Below, piece after piece: positions 17,111 through 26,172 of a stretch of 64,000 nt of DNA. A program made the translations under genes and the position numbers. The notes under the pieces are model-generated. The model ran no database searches and was not told where the DNA came from. It worked only from the letters and a program-made list of their open reading frames with translations. Source of the stretch: Halobellus inordinatus (GTDB lineage: Archaea; Halobacteriota; Halobacteria; Halobacteriales; Haloferacaceae); NCBI RefSeq assembly GCF_024464655.1, contig NZ_JANHAV010000010.1, positions 1 to 64,000 of the forward strand, written 5' to 3'. Each line of letters opens with the position of its first letter. Position 1 is the stretch's first letter.

Positions 17111-18226
17111 TCAGTCGGCCTCGTCGGCGACCCGAGCAGGTCGTGTCAGCGACAGCGCGTCGACGATGCGCCCGGCCGCCTGTCCGTCGCCGAAGGGGGG
17201 GTCCCAGGAGCCGACTTTCCCGTGCATCAGCGACGCGGCGTCGACGATATCGGCGGGGTCGTGACCCGCGATGACGTTGGCCCCCGCAAACGCCGTCTCG
17301 GGCCGCTCGGTGCCGTATCGGAGCGTTACGCACGGCGTCCCGAGGACGCACGTCTCCTCCTGGACACCCCCGGAGTCCGTGAATGCGAGGGCGGCGGTGC
17401 TCTCCAGACGGAGGAAATCGATGAAGCCGAGCGGATCGACCGTGCGAACGGCGTCCGGGACCGTGATACCGAACGTCTCGAGTCGGTCCCGGGCCCGTGG
17501 GTGAATCGGGTAGACGACGTCTAAGTCGAGTCGATCGGCCGCACGGGCGACACCGTCGAGGACGTTCGCGAAACTCTCGCGGTCGTCGACCGTCTCGGCG
17601 CGGTGCGCTGTCAGCAGCGCGAACCCACCCGGTTGGAGATCGAGTTCCGAGAGCACCTCGCTCGTCTCGGCTGCGACGCCGTCGTACGCCGTGATCGCGT
17701 CGACGACGGTGTTCCCGGTGACGGTGATGCGACTGTCGGGGAGCCCCTCCTTCCGCAGCAACGCGGCCATCTCCGTCGTTGGGGGGAAGAGGTGATCCGA
17801 GACGTGATCGACGACGATCCGATTCGTCTCCTCGGGCATCTCTCGATCGAAACTCCGGAGGCCGGCCTCGATGTGCCCGACCTTGAGATTCAGCTTCGCG
17901 GCGGCGAGTGCACCCGCCAGCGTCGAGTTCGTGTCCCCCTGCACCAGGACGACCGCAGGCTCGTGTTCGAGCAGTTCCGCTTCGACGGCTGCAAGCATCT
18001 CACCGGTCTGTTCGCCGTGCGTGCCGGAGCCGACAGCCAAATTCACGTCCGGGGGGTCAAGCTCCAATTGTTCGAAGAAGATCTCGTCTAGAGAGTCAGA
18101 GTAGTGCTGTCCGGTGTGGACGACGTGCGTCGACAGCCCGCGCCTGTCACACTCTTTCAGAACCGGAGCGAGTTTGATGATCTCAGGTCTGGTCCCGAGA
18201 ACGAACGCGAGTTCCGTGTCGGTCAT
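17111..18226 (-). CDS. wecB: UDP-N-acetylglucosamine 2-epimerase (non-hydrolysing)
   Basis: The 371-residue protein has the complete family signature: GTRPEIIKLAPVL (residues 11-23), HTGQHYS, the GDTNSTLAGALAA loop near 98, HIEAGLRSFDREMPEE near 120, TAHRAET near 208, and DSGGVQEE near 283 before the GTERPET motif. It converts UDP-GlcNAc to UDP-ManNAc in the cytoplasm. With the nucleotide-sugar dehydrogenase at 45327-46613 it could supply UDP-ManNAc uronic acid. The gene follows the beta-helix lipoprotein gene by 153 bp on the same strand. Confidence 0.93.
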   Translation of the reverse strand: MTDTELAFVLGTRPEIIKLAPVLKECDRRGLSTHVVHTGQHYSDSLDEIFFEQLELDPPDVNLAVGSGTHGEQTGEMLAAVEAELLEHEPAVVLVQGDTNSTLAGALAAAKLNLKVGHIEAGLRSFDREMPEETNRIVVDHVSDHLFPPTTEMAALLRKEGLPDSRITVTGNTVVDAITAYDGVAAETSEVLSELDLQPGGFALLTAHRAETVDDRESFANVLDGVARAADRLDLDVVYPIHPRARDRLETFGITVPDAVRTVDPLGFIDFLRLESTAALAFTDSGGVQEETCVLGTPCVTLRYGTERPETAFAGANVIAGHDPADIVDAASLMHGKVGSWDPPFGDGQAAGRIVDALSLTRPARVADEAD

Positions 18227-18379
18227 CGCGCCACCTCACGCCGCGTCATCGTTTGCGTCGCGCTCGTGGTCGTCCGTGCCATAGCCGACGATACCCGTGA
18301 ACCGGTTTCGTTATTGAGTCCTTGTGGCCGGAAGGGGCTTGTATACGAACCCGTCGGGTGAGAAACCACCGTCCGGACG

Positions 18380-19843
18380 CTACGAGGAGTCGCGACTCGC
18401 GACCGAACACGTGCTCAGGGACGTTCCCTTGGGGGCGTGACAGGTCGCGTCCATCGTGATGATCTCGGAGCCCATCGTCTGGATCGTACTGTTCTCGAAG
18501 AGGATCTCCTCGGTGTTCAAGAGGAGAATGCCGTGCGGGTACGGCGACCAGTCGACGTAGAGCCCCACGAACTTCGATTGGGGGCGGCCCGTCAGTTGGA
18601 TAGCCGGTTCGGCGTAGGAAGAACCGATCGCGGTGACGTTTCGAAGCGTCGCGCGCCACGGTTTTTCGGGGACTGCGCCGAGTCGGGGGTCCCGCGGATC
18701 GTCGATACGGATCGCCTGAACGCCGTCGGCCTGAATGTCGAACTCGCAATCGCGAATCTCGAACGCGCCGGCAGAGCCGTCGACCCACACGGCCGCCTTC
18801 GTCTGCTGTGGCGCGCTCCGGCAGGTGAACGAGCACTGTTCGATTCGACCGCCAGCCTGGCCGAGTTCACCGGTCTCCCAGACGATCGAGTGGGGATTGA
18901 TGAAGTCGCTGCTGTCGGGGTGAGCGTTCTCGGTATCGATGACGAACTGACAGTTGCGAACGAGTGCCCCGCTACCGCCGATACGAAGCGATGTCTGGTT
19001 GTTGTTGCGGAATGTGCTGTCGAGTATCTTCACTGGTCCGGGGGTTCGGGAGGCGTAGATGGCGTTCGTGCCAGTGTTTTCGATGTGGGAGTTCCGGATG
19101 ACGAGCTCGCCCTTATGTCGGTTCCCCAGCCAGATGCAGCTGTCGTTGGAGTTGCCGTCGAGGTGGCCGTGCGAGACGATGTCCGTCGGGCCCGTCCGGA
19201 CCAGTCCGTCCACGACGGCTTTCCCATCCGGTTTGAGAGCCATCGGTACGAGGCTGATCTTCGATCCGTCGCCGTGTTGAGGGTTGTACCCAACGTATTC
19301 GACGTCTTGCACGCGGATCTTGTCGTCCGCACGGAGCACGAGGCCCGTGCTCCCCTTCCGTTCGGCACTGTAGTCGAGGGTGATGTTCTCGACCAGTTGG
19401 CCGAGTCCCCCGTCGGTCCGGACGAGATATCGCCCCTCGCCGGGCGTCGTGACGAATCGTACGTCCCCGGGCTCGTCCCCGAGGCCGCGGATGCCCCAGT
19501 TCGTCACCGAGTCGACGCGGTGTTCCTCGGCGAAGTAGTAGGTCCCCGGTGGGAATTCGACGAGCGTGTCACCCCGATCGAGCGTCGACGCGAGGGCGTC
19601 GTCGATCGGTTCGTTACCTTCGGGGTCCATCCCGAGGTCCGCGACCGCATCGACGACGTTCCCGAACGAGATTCCATAGCGTGACGGCTCCGCCCCGTCT
19701 GGGGTCGTGGTAGTCCCGCCAGGAGTCTCTGATCCGTCGTCCGCTGGCTTCCTGTCCGATTGGCCAGCCCCGAAGTTACAGCCGGCGAGCGATCCGATGC
19801 CCGCCAGGGCCGCGCTCCGTTTGATGAGGTTACGACGGTTCAC
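18380..19843 (-). CDS. Tat-exported beta-helix lipoprotein
   Basis: I place the start at the GTG at 19843, preceded by a GGAGG ribosome site about 8 nt upstream, giving 487 residues. It begins with the Tat signal NRRNLIKRSAALAGIGSLAG followed by Cys (lipobox). A Gly/Thr-rich linker follows. From about residue 65 to the end lies a right-handed parallel beta-helix with pectate-lyase-like coils (DTLVEFPPGTYYF, WGIRGLG, DIVSHGHLDGNSND, HIENTGTNAIYASR). It is a clear paralogue of the N-terminal domain of the 782-residue protein at 29149-31497. It probably binds, cleaves or epimerises the extracellular polysaccharide, but no catalytic residues can be assigned with confidence. It lies 62 bp downstream of the membrane-protein gene. 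Confidence 0.82.
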   Translation of the reverse strand: MNRRNLIKRSAALAGIGSLAGCNFGAGQSDRKPADDGSETPGGTTTTPDGAEPSRYGISFGNVVDAVADLGMDPEGNEPIDDALASTLDRGDTLVEFPPGTYYFAEEHRVDSVTNWGIRGLGDEPGDVRFVTTPGEGRYLVRTDGGLGQLVENITLDYSAERKGSTGLVLRADDKIRVQDVEYVGYNPQHGDGSKISLVPMALKPDGKAVVDGLVRTGPTDIVSHGHLDGNSNDSCIWLGNRHKGELVIRNSHIENTGTNAIYASRTPGPVKILDSTFRNNNQTSLRIGGSGALVRNCQFVIDTENAHPDSSDFINPHSIVWETGELGQAGGRIEQCSFTCRSAPQQTKAAVWVDGSAGAFEIRDCEFDIQADGVQAIRIDDPRDPRLGAVPEKPWRATLRNVTAIGSSYAEPAIQLTGRPQSKFVGLYVDWSPYPHGILLLNTEEILFENSTIQTMGSEIITMDATCHAPKGTSLSTCSVASRDSS

Positions 19844-19905
19844 CGTACTACTTCCTCCATATTGTGATCTTAACGTTATGAGTGTCCTATCGGTCTGTGA
19901 TCGGG

Positions 19906-21702
19906 TCAATCGAGGTAGTACACGGTGACGTCACCGTTCGTCTGGATCCGGTGTGTGGTAGGGGCGGCTCCCACCTGCCGAAACTCCGTGCTGGAGTATC
20001 GGAGCCCGCGGTACACCTCCGTCTCGCTCTGTCGGTCGTACGCGCTGTACGCGAGATACCGGTCACCGTCGTAGTAGCCTCCCAACTGCCCGCCGAACAC
20101 GGTGCCGTTGGGCGAATCACCGAGTGGGACGCCGCCCTCCTCATACTGGAGCGCTTCGACGAACCGGTACGGGCCGACGCGGACGCCAAGAATCGGGACG
20201 TCGTCGTCTTGGTGTTCGATCAGCGTCTGATACCCCTCCATCTCCGTTTCGGTGACCTGGCTGTTCGGGAGGAAGATGTACGGCGACGAGAAGACGACTA
20301 ACAGCGAGAGGACCAGCGCGATGACGGTCGCCGTCCCGAGAACGGGACGAAGGTCGAACGGGACGACAGAGCCGAGGTCGTCGTTCGATAGCAAGAACAG
20401 CGCGAGTGCACCGAGGAGCGTGACGACCGCCATCGCGAACCCGACCTGTCGGAAGAGATACGCGTCGATGTCGCCGAGGAAGTGGACCGCGAGGTACGGC
20501 GAGAAGACGAGGCCGCTGTACGCGAAGTAGACGACGACGCCGTCGCCACGGCGGACTGGTTCGGTGAGGTTTCCCCAGAACCGGGTCAAGACGAGGCCGA
20601 CGGTGAGAAGCGAGTACACCAGCGAAACGCCGAACAGTTTCACGAACAGCTCGAAGAGGCTCGCGCCGACTGCCGAAGACGACTGCCCCCGCTGTTGAAC
20701 GATCTCTGCCGTCTCTCCCGTGCCGGCGATCGCATCTTGGATCCCGGTCACCATACTCTCGAAAACCCGGACAGTGTTCTCGAACTGACTGGCCCAGAAG
20801 GCGAACACGAGAGCGAGCACGAGCAGTTGTCCGTACACCCCACGGAACTCACTGATCGAGTGTTCGGGTTTCCACCGTCGGTAGACGAACCGAACGCCGA
20901 CGATCGTAGCCAAGACCAAGAGCACGTCGAATGCGGCCTGAGGGTGTAACAGGACGAGCGTCGTCGAGACCAGCGGGAGGACGAGCGCCGTCGGAGAGAG
21001 TCGATCGGGCAGGACGCTGTCGGTGTGGTGTCCCGTGATGTGAGCGAAGACCAGGTAGTAGAAGAACGGTGTGAAGAACACCGTCATCGAGAACGGATGG
21101 AAGTGTTCGTGCACACTGACCTGATTGACTGGAAGGAGCAACAGCGCCGAGATGACGCCGAAGAACACGATCCGTCGGTCACGATAGAGAACGTAGAGAC
21201 TCAGCGGGACGAACACGACGAACAGGAGCTTGAACACGAGCGTTACGAGCAGCATCGACTGCCGGATCTCGATCCCTGTCGCCGCACTCAACAGGACCGA
21301 AATCAGGTGCGACGCGGGGTACAACAGGTCGGTCGGGACTAAAAGCCCGTCGGCGATGTCTTTCGCCCACCCGAGATGGATCAGTGAGTCGCCGTGTCCG
21401 AAGAAGTAGTACCCACGGAGCGACGGCAACGCGAAGACGCTCACCATCGTGAGACTCACGAGAAACAGGGCGAATCCGCCGTACCGGTCGCGGTAGGAGA
21501 CGAGCGAGACGGCGACGCCAACGACAGTTGCGACAGCGACACCGGCCCAGAACAGCGGCGTCGTCGCCGCGTAGATCGACACTTCGTACTGGGTGGCGCG
21601 GTCCAAAGAGACACCGACGAGTGCGCCCGTGAGCCCCAGGTAGCCGATCAGTAAGGCGATCTTACGACGTATTGCCGCGTCTGGCCCTCCGCTCGTACCC
21701 AT
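19906..21702 (-). CDS. multi-pass membrane protein, possible GT-C-type glycosyltransferase or polymerase
   Basis: The 598-residue protein has roughly 13-14 membrane helices in the first 500 residues and a C-terminal extracytoplasmic domain of about 110 residues (from YIFLPNSQV). Motifs include FFGHGDSLIHLGWAKDI near residue 103 in an early extracytoplasmic loop (an acidic/His loop like those of GT-C enzymes) and VSVHEHFHPFSM near 207. The start is supported by GGAGG 5 nt upstream of the ATG. Similar proteins occur in haloarchaeal surface-glycan loci, where they may transfer sugars from lipid carriers or polymerise repeat units. I cannot name a specific family. Confidence 0.65.
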   Translation of the reverse strand: MGTSGGPDAAIRRKIALLIGYLGLTGALVGVSLDRATQYEVSIYAATTPLFWAGVAVATVVGVAVSLVSYRDRYGGFALFLVSLTMVSVFALPSLRGYYFFGHGDSLIHLGWAKDIADGLLVPTDLLYPASHLISVLLSAATGIEIRQSMLLVTLVFKLLFVVFVPLSLYVLYRDRRIVFFGVISALLLLPVNQVSVHEHFHPFSMTVFFTPFFYYLVFAHITGHHTDSVLPDRLSPTALVLPLVSTTLVLLHPQAAFDVLLVLATIVGVRFVYRRWKPEHSISEFRGVYGQLLVLALVFAFWASQFENTVRVFESMVTGIQDAIAGTGETAEIVQQRGQSSSAVGASLFELFVKLFGVSLVYSLLTVGLVLTRFWGNLTEPVRRGDGVVVYFAYSGLVFSPYLAVHFLGDIDAYLFRQVGFAMAVVTLLGALALFLLSNDDLGSVVPFDLRPVLGTATVIALVLSLLVVFSSPYIFLPNSQVTETEMEGYQTLIEHQDDDVPILGVRVGPYRFVEALQYEEGGVPLGDSPNGTVFGGQLGGYYDGDRYLAYSAYDRQSETEVYRGLRYSSTEFRQVGAAPTTHRIQTNGDVTVYYLD

Positions 21703-21918
21703 ATGCTTCCTCCGTTCCAGTTCGACGGGTTTAGTTATAACCAGGGTACTTCCGTCGTCGTCGGGGACAGAACGCTAGTAGAGGAGTGGTTACGCCTCGT
21801 CGTCCGCGACTGTCCGACGACCTGCAATCGCGTAAACGACCGCAGCAGCGACCGGACGTGAGCGGCGCGCCAGTTATCCAGTCGGTACTTAATACGGCGT
21901 GTCCGCAATCGTGGCGCG

Positions 21919-23040
21919 ATGAAACTCGGCGGCGTAGACGACGGTCGAGTGTACGTCACTGCTGGACTCGACGTCGGCCAGTGGCGTCCACAGAGTGGGT
22001 TCGACCGTCGGGGACGTGTCCCCGGAAGTCAATCTCCCGCGGAGGTACTGCTGAATGCGCGGCCGACAAGGCGACTCCTGAGTCACGTCACTGGTCACGT
22101 GACACTCGCGAATCTGTGGCCGATCGGCGCTGGTCGGTTGCTCGCCACGAATAGCGACGGCGTCTATCTGTCGACCGACCGTGGACAGTCTTGGAGTCGG
22201 GTCCACTCGTTGCCGGCCTCTGCGGGGCCGATGGGAGTGCTACCGACGTCTGTGTGCCGACACGACGGCCGCGTATATCTCGCTGAGTATCCACTCGGTG
22301 GGGAGCCTGCTCGCGTGCTGGTCAGCGAAGATGGGGCTAAATGGTCGCCGTTCGTGAGCCGAACCGACGTGCGACACTTCCACGGCGTGTTTCGTGACCC
22401 CTATTCCGGCGACCTGTGGGGGACGACCGGCGACACGGACGGCGAAAGCGCGATCGGGAGATTCGAGAGCGGAGAGTTCCGGCCCGTCGGTCGTGGGAGT
22501 CAACGGTGGCGCGCCGTCGAGCTCGCGTTCACTCCGGACGCGGTATTCTGGGGGATGGACTGTCCCTACACTGATCGCGTCGAAATCCTGCGCTTGGATC
22601 GTGACGCAATACGGGCCACAGAATCGGACGGCACACCGGAGCCAGACGTCGTGGCGACCGTCGACGCGCCGGTGTTCTACGCTGAAACCGTCGAGCGGGG
22701 TAAAGAGACCTGGGTCGTGCTCTCGACAGCAGCCACGACTGGGCTCGATAGCACCGCACCGCCGGGCGCGCGACGGCAGAATCCGAAGACCGTCGAAGTA
22801 CTCGCTGCGTCCGATCGCACGGGGTACGGACGTTGGCACCGGATCGCGCAGTTCGAGCGGTCGACGCCGATCGGTGAATACGTGTCGTCGATCCCGACGA
22901 CGAACGCCTACGTGTTCATCAGCTGGGACCCCGATCTCGGACTGTTGCTCAATCCGTTCAATACGACACGAGACCACGGAGCGATTCTCAGCATCCCGCC
23001 GTCGTGGTTCGAAACGGAGGTGACAGAGTATGCGCTCTGA
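21919..23040 (+). CDS. BNR/Asp-box beta-propeller protein
   Basis: This 373-residue protein contains at least one clear Asp box (STDRGQSWSRV near residue 85) and a second degenerate one (VSEDGAKWSPF). It also has repeated beta-strand blades, as in sialidase-fold or Vps10-like propellers. The sialidase Arg triad cannot be recognised. There is no signal peptide, so it is predicted to be cytoplasmic, unlike most BNR glycosidases. It overlaps the AAC(3)-like gene by 11 nt, implying coupled translation and joint function in sugar handling. Confidence 0.7.
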   Translation: MKLGGVDDGRVYVTAGLDVGQWRPQSGFDRRGRVPGSQSPAEVLLNARPTRRLLSHVTGHVTLANLWPIGAGRLLATNSDGVYLSTDRGQSWSRVHSLPASAGPMGVLPTSVCRHDGRVYLAEYPLGGEPARVLVSEDGAKWSPFVSRTDVRHFHGVFRDPYSGDLWGTTGDTDGESAIGRFESGEFRPVGRGSQRWRAVELAFTPDAVFWGMDCPYTDRVEILRLDRDAIRATESDGTPEPDVVATVDAPVFYAETVERGKETWVVLSTAATTGLDSTAPPGARRQNPKTVEVLAASDRTGYGRWHRIAQFERSTPIGEYVSSIPTTNAYVFISWDPDLGLLLNPFNTTRDHGAILSIPPSWFETEVTEYAL

Positions 23041-23848
23041 TCCGCTACGAACGACAAGCTGGGCTGCGAACCTCATCAAGCATCAGGTGCTGAAACAACG
23101 GAATCAGCGCCGGTCAGTCTCGACGGTGTCAGAGAGCACGTTCGAGGAGATTCTGCGGACTCACGCCAGCGGTGAGAATCAGGTCTTTCTCCACGTCGGA
23201 TTGAGCGACATCAAGAGTGCGTTCGACACGAATCCGTACGAGTTCCTTCTCTCGAAGGTCGAAGCGAATTTCGAGAGCGTCCTCGCTCCCGGGTTCACCG
23301 ACTACTTCAAAATGTCCGGGGTCTATCACAAGAAACACTCGCGGCCCAAGCACGGGATGTTCAGCAAGCTATTCTTGAGGGACGCCGAGTACCGAACGGA
23401 CGACGCCATCAAGTCGATCCTCGTCGACGGACCGTACCGGTTCGAGGAGTGCGTCCACGACGACTCGTATCATCCCGATGGGTGCTTCGCGAAGCTCGTC
23501 GACGACGACGTCCTCGTGATGGACGTCGGCGTGCCCTGGATCACGTGCTCGCATCTGCACTACTTCGAGCACGAGTTCGACGTCCCCTATATGACCGACA
23601 GAACGTACGAAGGAGTGCAGTGCGGCCCTGAGTCGGCGTGCGAGCCGATCAGCCAGACCTGTGGGCAGTACGTCTCGAAGTACTACTCGTGGAACAAACC
23701 GAAGATACAACGGGAACTGGCCGACGCCGGCGTACTGGAAGCCTACGATCTGAACGGGCTCCAGGTGCTGTTCTTCACTCTGGGGGACGTCGAAGACGTG
23801 ATCGGAGACAAACTGCGGGACGATCCGTACTATCTCGTCACACTCTGA
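23030..23848 (+). CDS. AAC(3)-like N-acyltransferase family protein
   Basis: The 272-residue protein has the layout of the Antibiotic_NAT/AAC(3) fold: FLHVGLSDIKSAFD near residue 50, HSRPKHGMFSKLFL near 104, a DGPYRFEECVHDDSYHPDGCF segment, and DVLVMDVGVPWITCSHLHYFEHEFDVPY near 165-190. The last corresponds to the family's G-V-x-x-x-x-T-x-x-H-x-x-E active-site region. Relatives in polysaccharide loci probably acylate amino sugars using acyl-CoA rather than confer drug resistance. It is translationally coupled to the BNR propeller gene. Confidence 0.6.
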   Translation: MRSDPLRTTSWAANLIKHQVLKQRNQRRSVSTVSESTFEEILRTHASGENQVFLHVGLSDIKSAFDTNPYEFLLSKVEANFESVLAPGFTDYFKMSGVYHKKHSRPKHGMFSKLFLRDAEYRTDDAIKSILVDGPYRFEECVHDDSYHPDGCFAKLVDDDVLVMDVGVPWITCSHLHYFEHEFDVPYMTDRTYEGVQCGPESACEPISQTCGQYVSKYYSWNKPKIQRELADAGVLEAYDLNGLQVLFFTLGDVEDVIGDKLRDDPYYLVTL

Positions 23849-23951
23849 TAGTGATTACTCTCACTGTGTACCGCCGAGCGCCACTCCCGGTGGCGATGGT
23901 CGGCGGTAAGAGACGAGAGTAATCATTATGAGACGGCCGATCGGGCGGCGG

Positions 23952-24941
23952 TTACGAGAGATACCCGAGGGCTCGAAGCCGATCTTCGGCTCCCTCGTCG
24001 TCTCCGTCAGTTTCAGGCGCATCCTTGGCAGTCCCGCTCGCGTCGCCGGCAACGATGTCTCGGCGCACGTCGGCTTCGACGACTAGCCACGGCACTGTGA
24101 CGAGCGCGTCGGCGTACACCCCGGGCGGGTGGCCGTACATCCGGAATGGAATCGGGAAGGGTTCGGGGACTTCCCCCACGAGATTGCCGTGATCGGCGGT
24201 CACGACCGTCCGTCCCGAGACCGCCGCGAGGAGGCGCTCGACGTGAGGGAAGGTGAGTTCGAGGTTCTCCCGATACGCGTCCCAGATGGCTGTCTCGTCG
24301 ACGACGCCGCGTTTCAGCAGATCCCAGACGTTGTAGTGGTCGCTCTCGGCGGCCTCGCCCGTCGCCTGCCGCTTCGAGAACTCGATGCCGGCTTGCTCGT
24401 CTAAGAGCGACTGACCCAGTTCGCCGACGAACGGATAATGTGGTTGAACGAAGTGGCTGATGATGCGCTTTTTCGGGTACGTCTGGTGGGCCTCGATCGT
24501 CGCCTCGACCATCGTCTCCGGTAACACGGTGTTCAGTTCGTCGTCCCACGCGCGTTGCCACACCGAAATCGTCTCGTAGAAGGGGTCGTCGAGGTTGACG
24601 TTCACCTGCGGGTTCGCGGTGACGTAGACTGTGTCCTCGAACGAGTGGCCCTCGAAGTTGCGTCGGAGGAATTCAGCCGTGTTCGAGCCTCGGGAACGGC
24701 GGGTCTGCAGATCGCCCTCCAGCGGGTTCGTCGCTGCGAACATATCGTACCGACAGGCATCGAGGATGACCAGCGTGTCCCAGTCCTCGGCCATCACGTC
24801 GGTTCCCCTGTCGTCGGCGACGTATCTGAAGTATGGCTGAACGAAGGCGGTTCGCACCGCAAAGGGGACAGCAACGTCGCGCCACCAGCCAGCGTCGTTC
24901 CAGTGCTTTCGGAGGTTCCGCAGGAGTACTGAGCGATCCAT
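23952..24941 (-). CDS. alkaline-phosphatase/sulfatase-superfamily protein (short type 1)
   Basis: The 329-residue protein has the metal-binding start DTLVILDACRYDMF (near residue 53), a GSNTAEFL segment where the nucleophile could be Thr or Ser, HFVQPHYPFVG near 163, and TVVTADHGNLVGE near 248. No C-x-P-x-R formylglycine sulfatase signature is present, so classical sulfatase activity is doubtful; a phosphodiesterase or phospho-transferase is possible. There is no signal peptide. It is the last gene of a tight operon with the toroid and DUF354 genes, 1 nt after the former. It is paralogous to the protein at 31553-32512. Confidence 0.75.
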   Translation of the reverse strand: MDRSVLLRNLRKHWNDAGWWRDVAVPFAVRTAFVQPYFRYVADDRGTDVMAEDWDTLVILDACRYDMFAATNPLEGDLQTRRSRGSNTAEFLRRNFEGHSFEDTVYVTANPQVNVNLDDPFYETISVWQRAWDDELNTVLPETMVEATIEAHQTYPKKRIISHFVQPHYPFVGELGQSLLDEQAGIEFSKRQATGEAAESDHYNVWDLLKRGVVDETAIWDAYRENLELTFPHVERLLAAVSGRTVVTADHGNLVGEVPEPFPIPFRMYGHPPGVYADALVTVPWLVVEADVRRDIVAGDASGTAKDAPETDGDDEGAEDRLRALGYLS

Positions 24942-24942
24942 A

Positions 24943-26172
24943 TTACGTCCCCCCTCCGCCGTATCGCTCCTCGAAGTACACAGACAGCGCGTACGCCATC
25001 CACGCTTGACACCACCGCATCAGCGTGAAGCGCTTGGTGTAGAAGCGCCGCTGCTGGTAGTAAAACTGCCCCTCACCGGCGTACAGGTTCGCGAGCACCC
25101 AGTCGACGATTCGGCGGACGAACTCGAAGTCGCCGGCCTTCGAGAAGACGATGATCCCCTGCGTCGCGGCGTGAATATCCCGCGGATAGGAGCTCCGCTC
25201 GTCCCAGTTCGGCGCGCCGTCGGCCTCGAACAGCTGGTCGCTGTAGAAAGACAGTGCGCGGTCGAGCGTCTCCTCGTACCGTTGGTCGCCAGCGACTTCG
25301 TGATACCGCTGGTAGGACTCGACGATGAAGCCGTTGTGGTGGTTGTCCATCGAGAGATGCGACGCGGACGGGGGGTCGCGATAGGCCCAGCCGCCGACAG
25401 CGGCCTGCTTTGTCGCGATGTAGTCCAGTAACTGGCGCGCCCGATCGAGGTGTCGGTCCGCCCCGAAGTGGTCGTACAGATCCACGAGCAAGCGAGCACC
25501 CACCGCCCCCCCGTTGAGCGTGTAGAAGTCGCCGTCGAACAGCGGTTGGTAGACGATCCGCGCCCCGCCGTCGAGTTCCGTGTAGTCCAGTTCGTCTACC
25601 ACAAAGCGTTCGGCGGTGTGTGCGGTCTCACCGTAGTCGTCGTCGTAGGTCGCCATCCGGAGCAACGACTTCACGCCGTAGGAGGTAGGGACTACGTTCG
25701 GCGTGTTCGCCGGACGCAGTTCCCGGAGCTGTTGCATCTGGTGGCGGTGCCCGCCGCAGAACCCGGCGAAGTCCTCGCTTTGCTCGTCGACGAGCCAGTC
25801 GGCGAGGTGACGGGCCTGATCGAGATACGTCCGGTCTCCGGTGAGCTGGTAGGCGGTCTCGTTGGCCATCGTAAACAACGCAGACCCCTTGAAATTGCGA
25901 CGCTGTTCGACGAGGAACAGCGGCCGAACGTTTACTGGGGCGCGTTTGATGCTCTCTTGGACGGCGATGTTGAGCCACTTGTTCTCGACAGGAAGCGCCC
26001 GGAGAAGGCGGCTGCTCATCCCGTCGAAGTAGTCGTAGCCGGTGTAGTTGCGCTGGCGGGCATACGAGAGTGCGTCGAGCATCACCTGTTGGAGATACGC
26101 GTCCCGGTCAGAGAGGTCCCCTTCGGCCGGCCGAGCCTCGATCCGCGAGTCCGCGTGCAATGGTTCGCTCAT
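24943..26172 (-). CDS. alpha/alpha-toroid protein, probable glycan-processing enzyme
   Basis: The 409-residue soluble protein consists of repeated helical hairpins typical of an (alpha/alpha)6 toroid, with motifs ALFTMANETAYQLTGDRTYLDQARHLADWL, TSYGVKSLLRM, DNHHNGFIVESYQRYHEV and LMRWCQAWMAYALSVYFEE. Such folds occur in glycoside hydrolases, uronate epimerases and lyases. In haloarchaeal genomes homologues have, as I recall, been mislabelled as ABC transporter permeases although no membrane helices exist. The start codon overlaps the stop of the DUF354 gene by one base (TGATG). A role in modifying a uronic-acid-containing glycan is inference. Confidence 0.65.
   Translation of the reverse strand: MSEPLHADSRIEARPAEGDLSDRDAYLQQVMLDALSYARQRNYTGYDYFDGMSSRLLRALPVENKWLNIAVQESIKRAPVNVRPLFLVEQRRNFKGSALFTMANETAYQLTGDRTYLDQARHLADWLVDEQSEDFAGFCGGHRHQMQQLRELRPANTPNVVPTSYGVKSLLRMATYDDDYGETAHTAERFVVDELDYTELDGGARIVYQPLFDGDFYTLNGGAVGARLLVDLYDHFGADRHLDRARQLLDYIATKQAAVGGWAYRDPPSASHLSMDNHHNGFIVESYQRYHEVAGDQRYEETLDRALSFYSDQLFEADGAPNWDERSSYPRDIHAATQGIIVFSKAGDFEFVRRIVDWVLANLYAGEGQFYYQQRRFYTKRFTLMRWCQAWMAYALSVYFEERYGGGGT

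Noticed and set aside
23030-23848. Antibiotic-resistance determinant
   Set aside because: The AAC(3) fold is recognisable, but the context is a glycan locus and aminoglycosides do not target haloarchaea in a relevant way; sugar acylation is the better reading.
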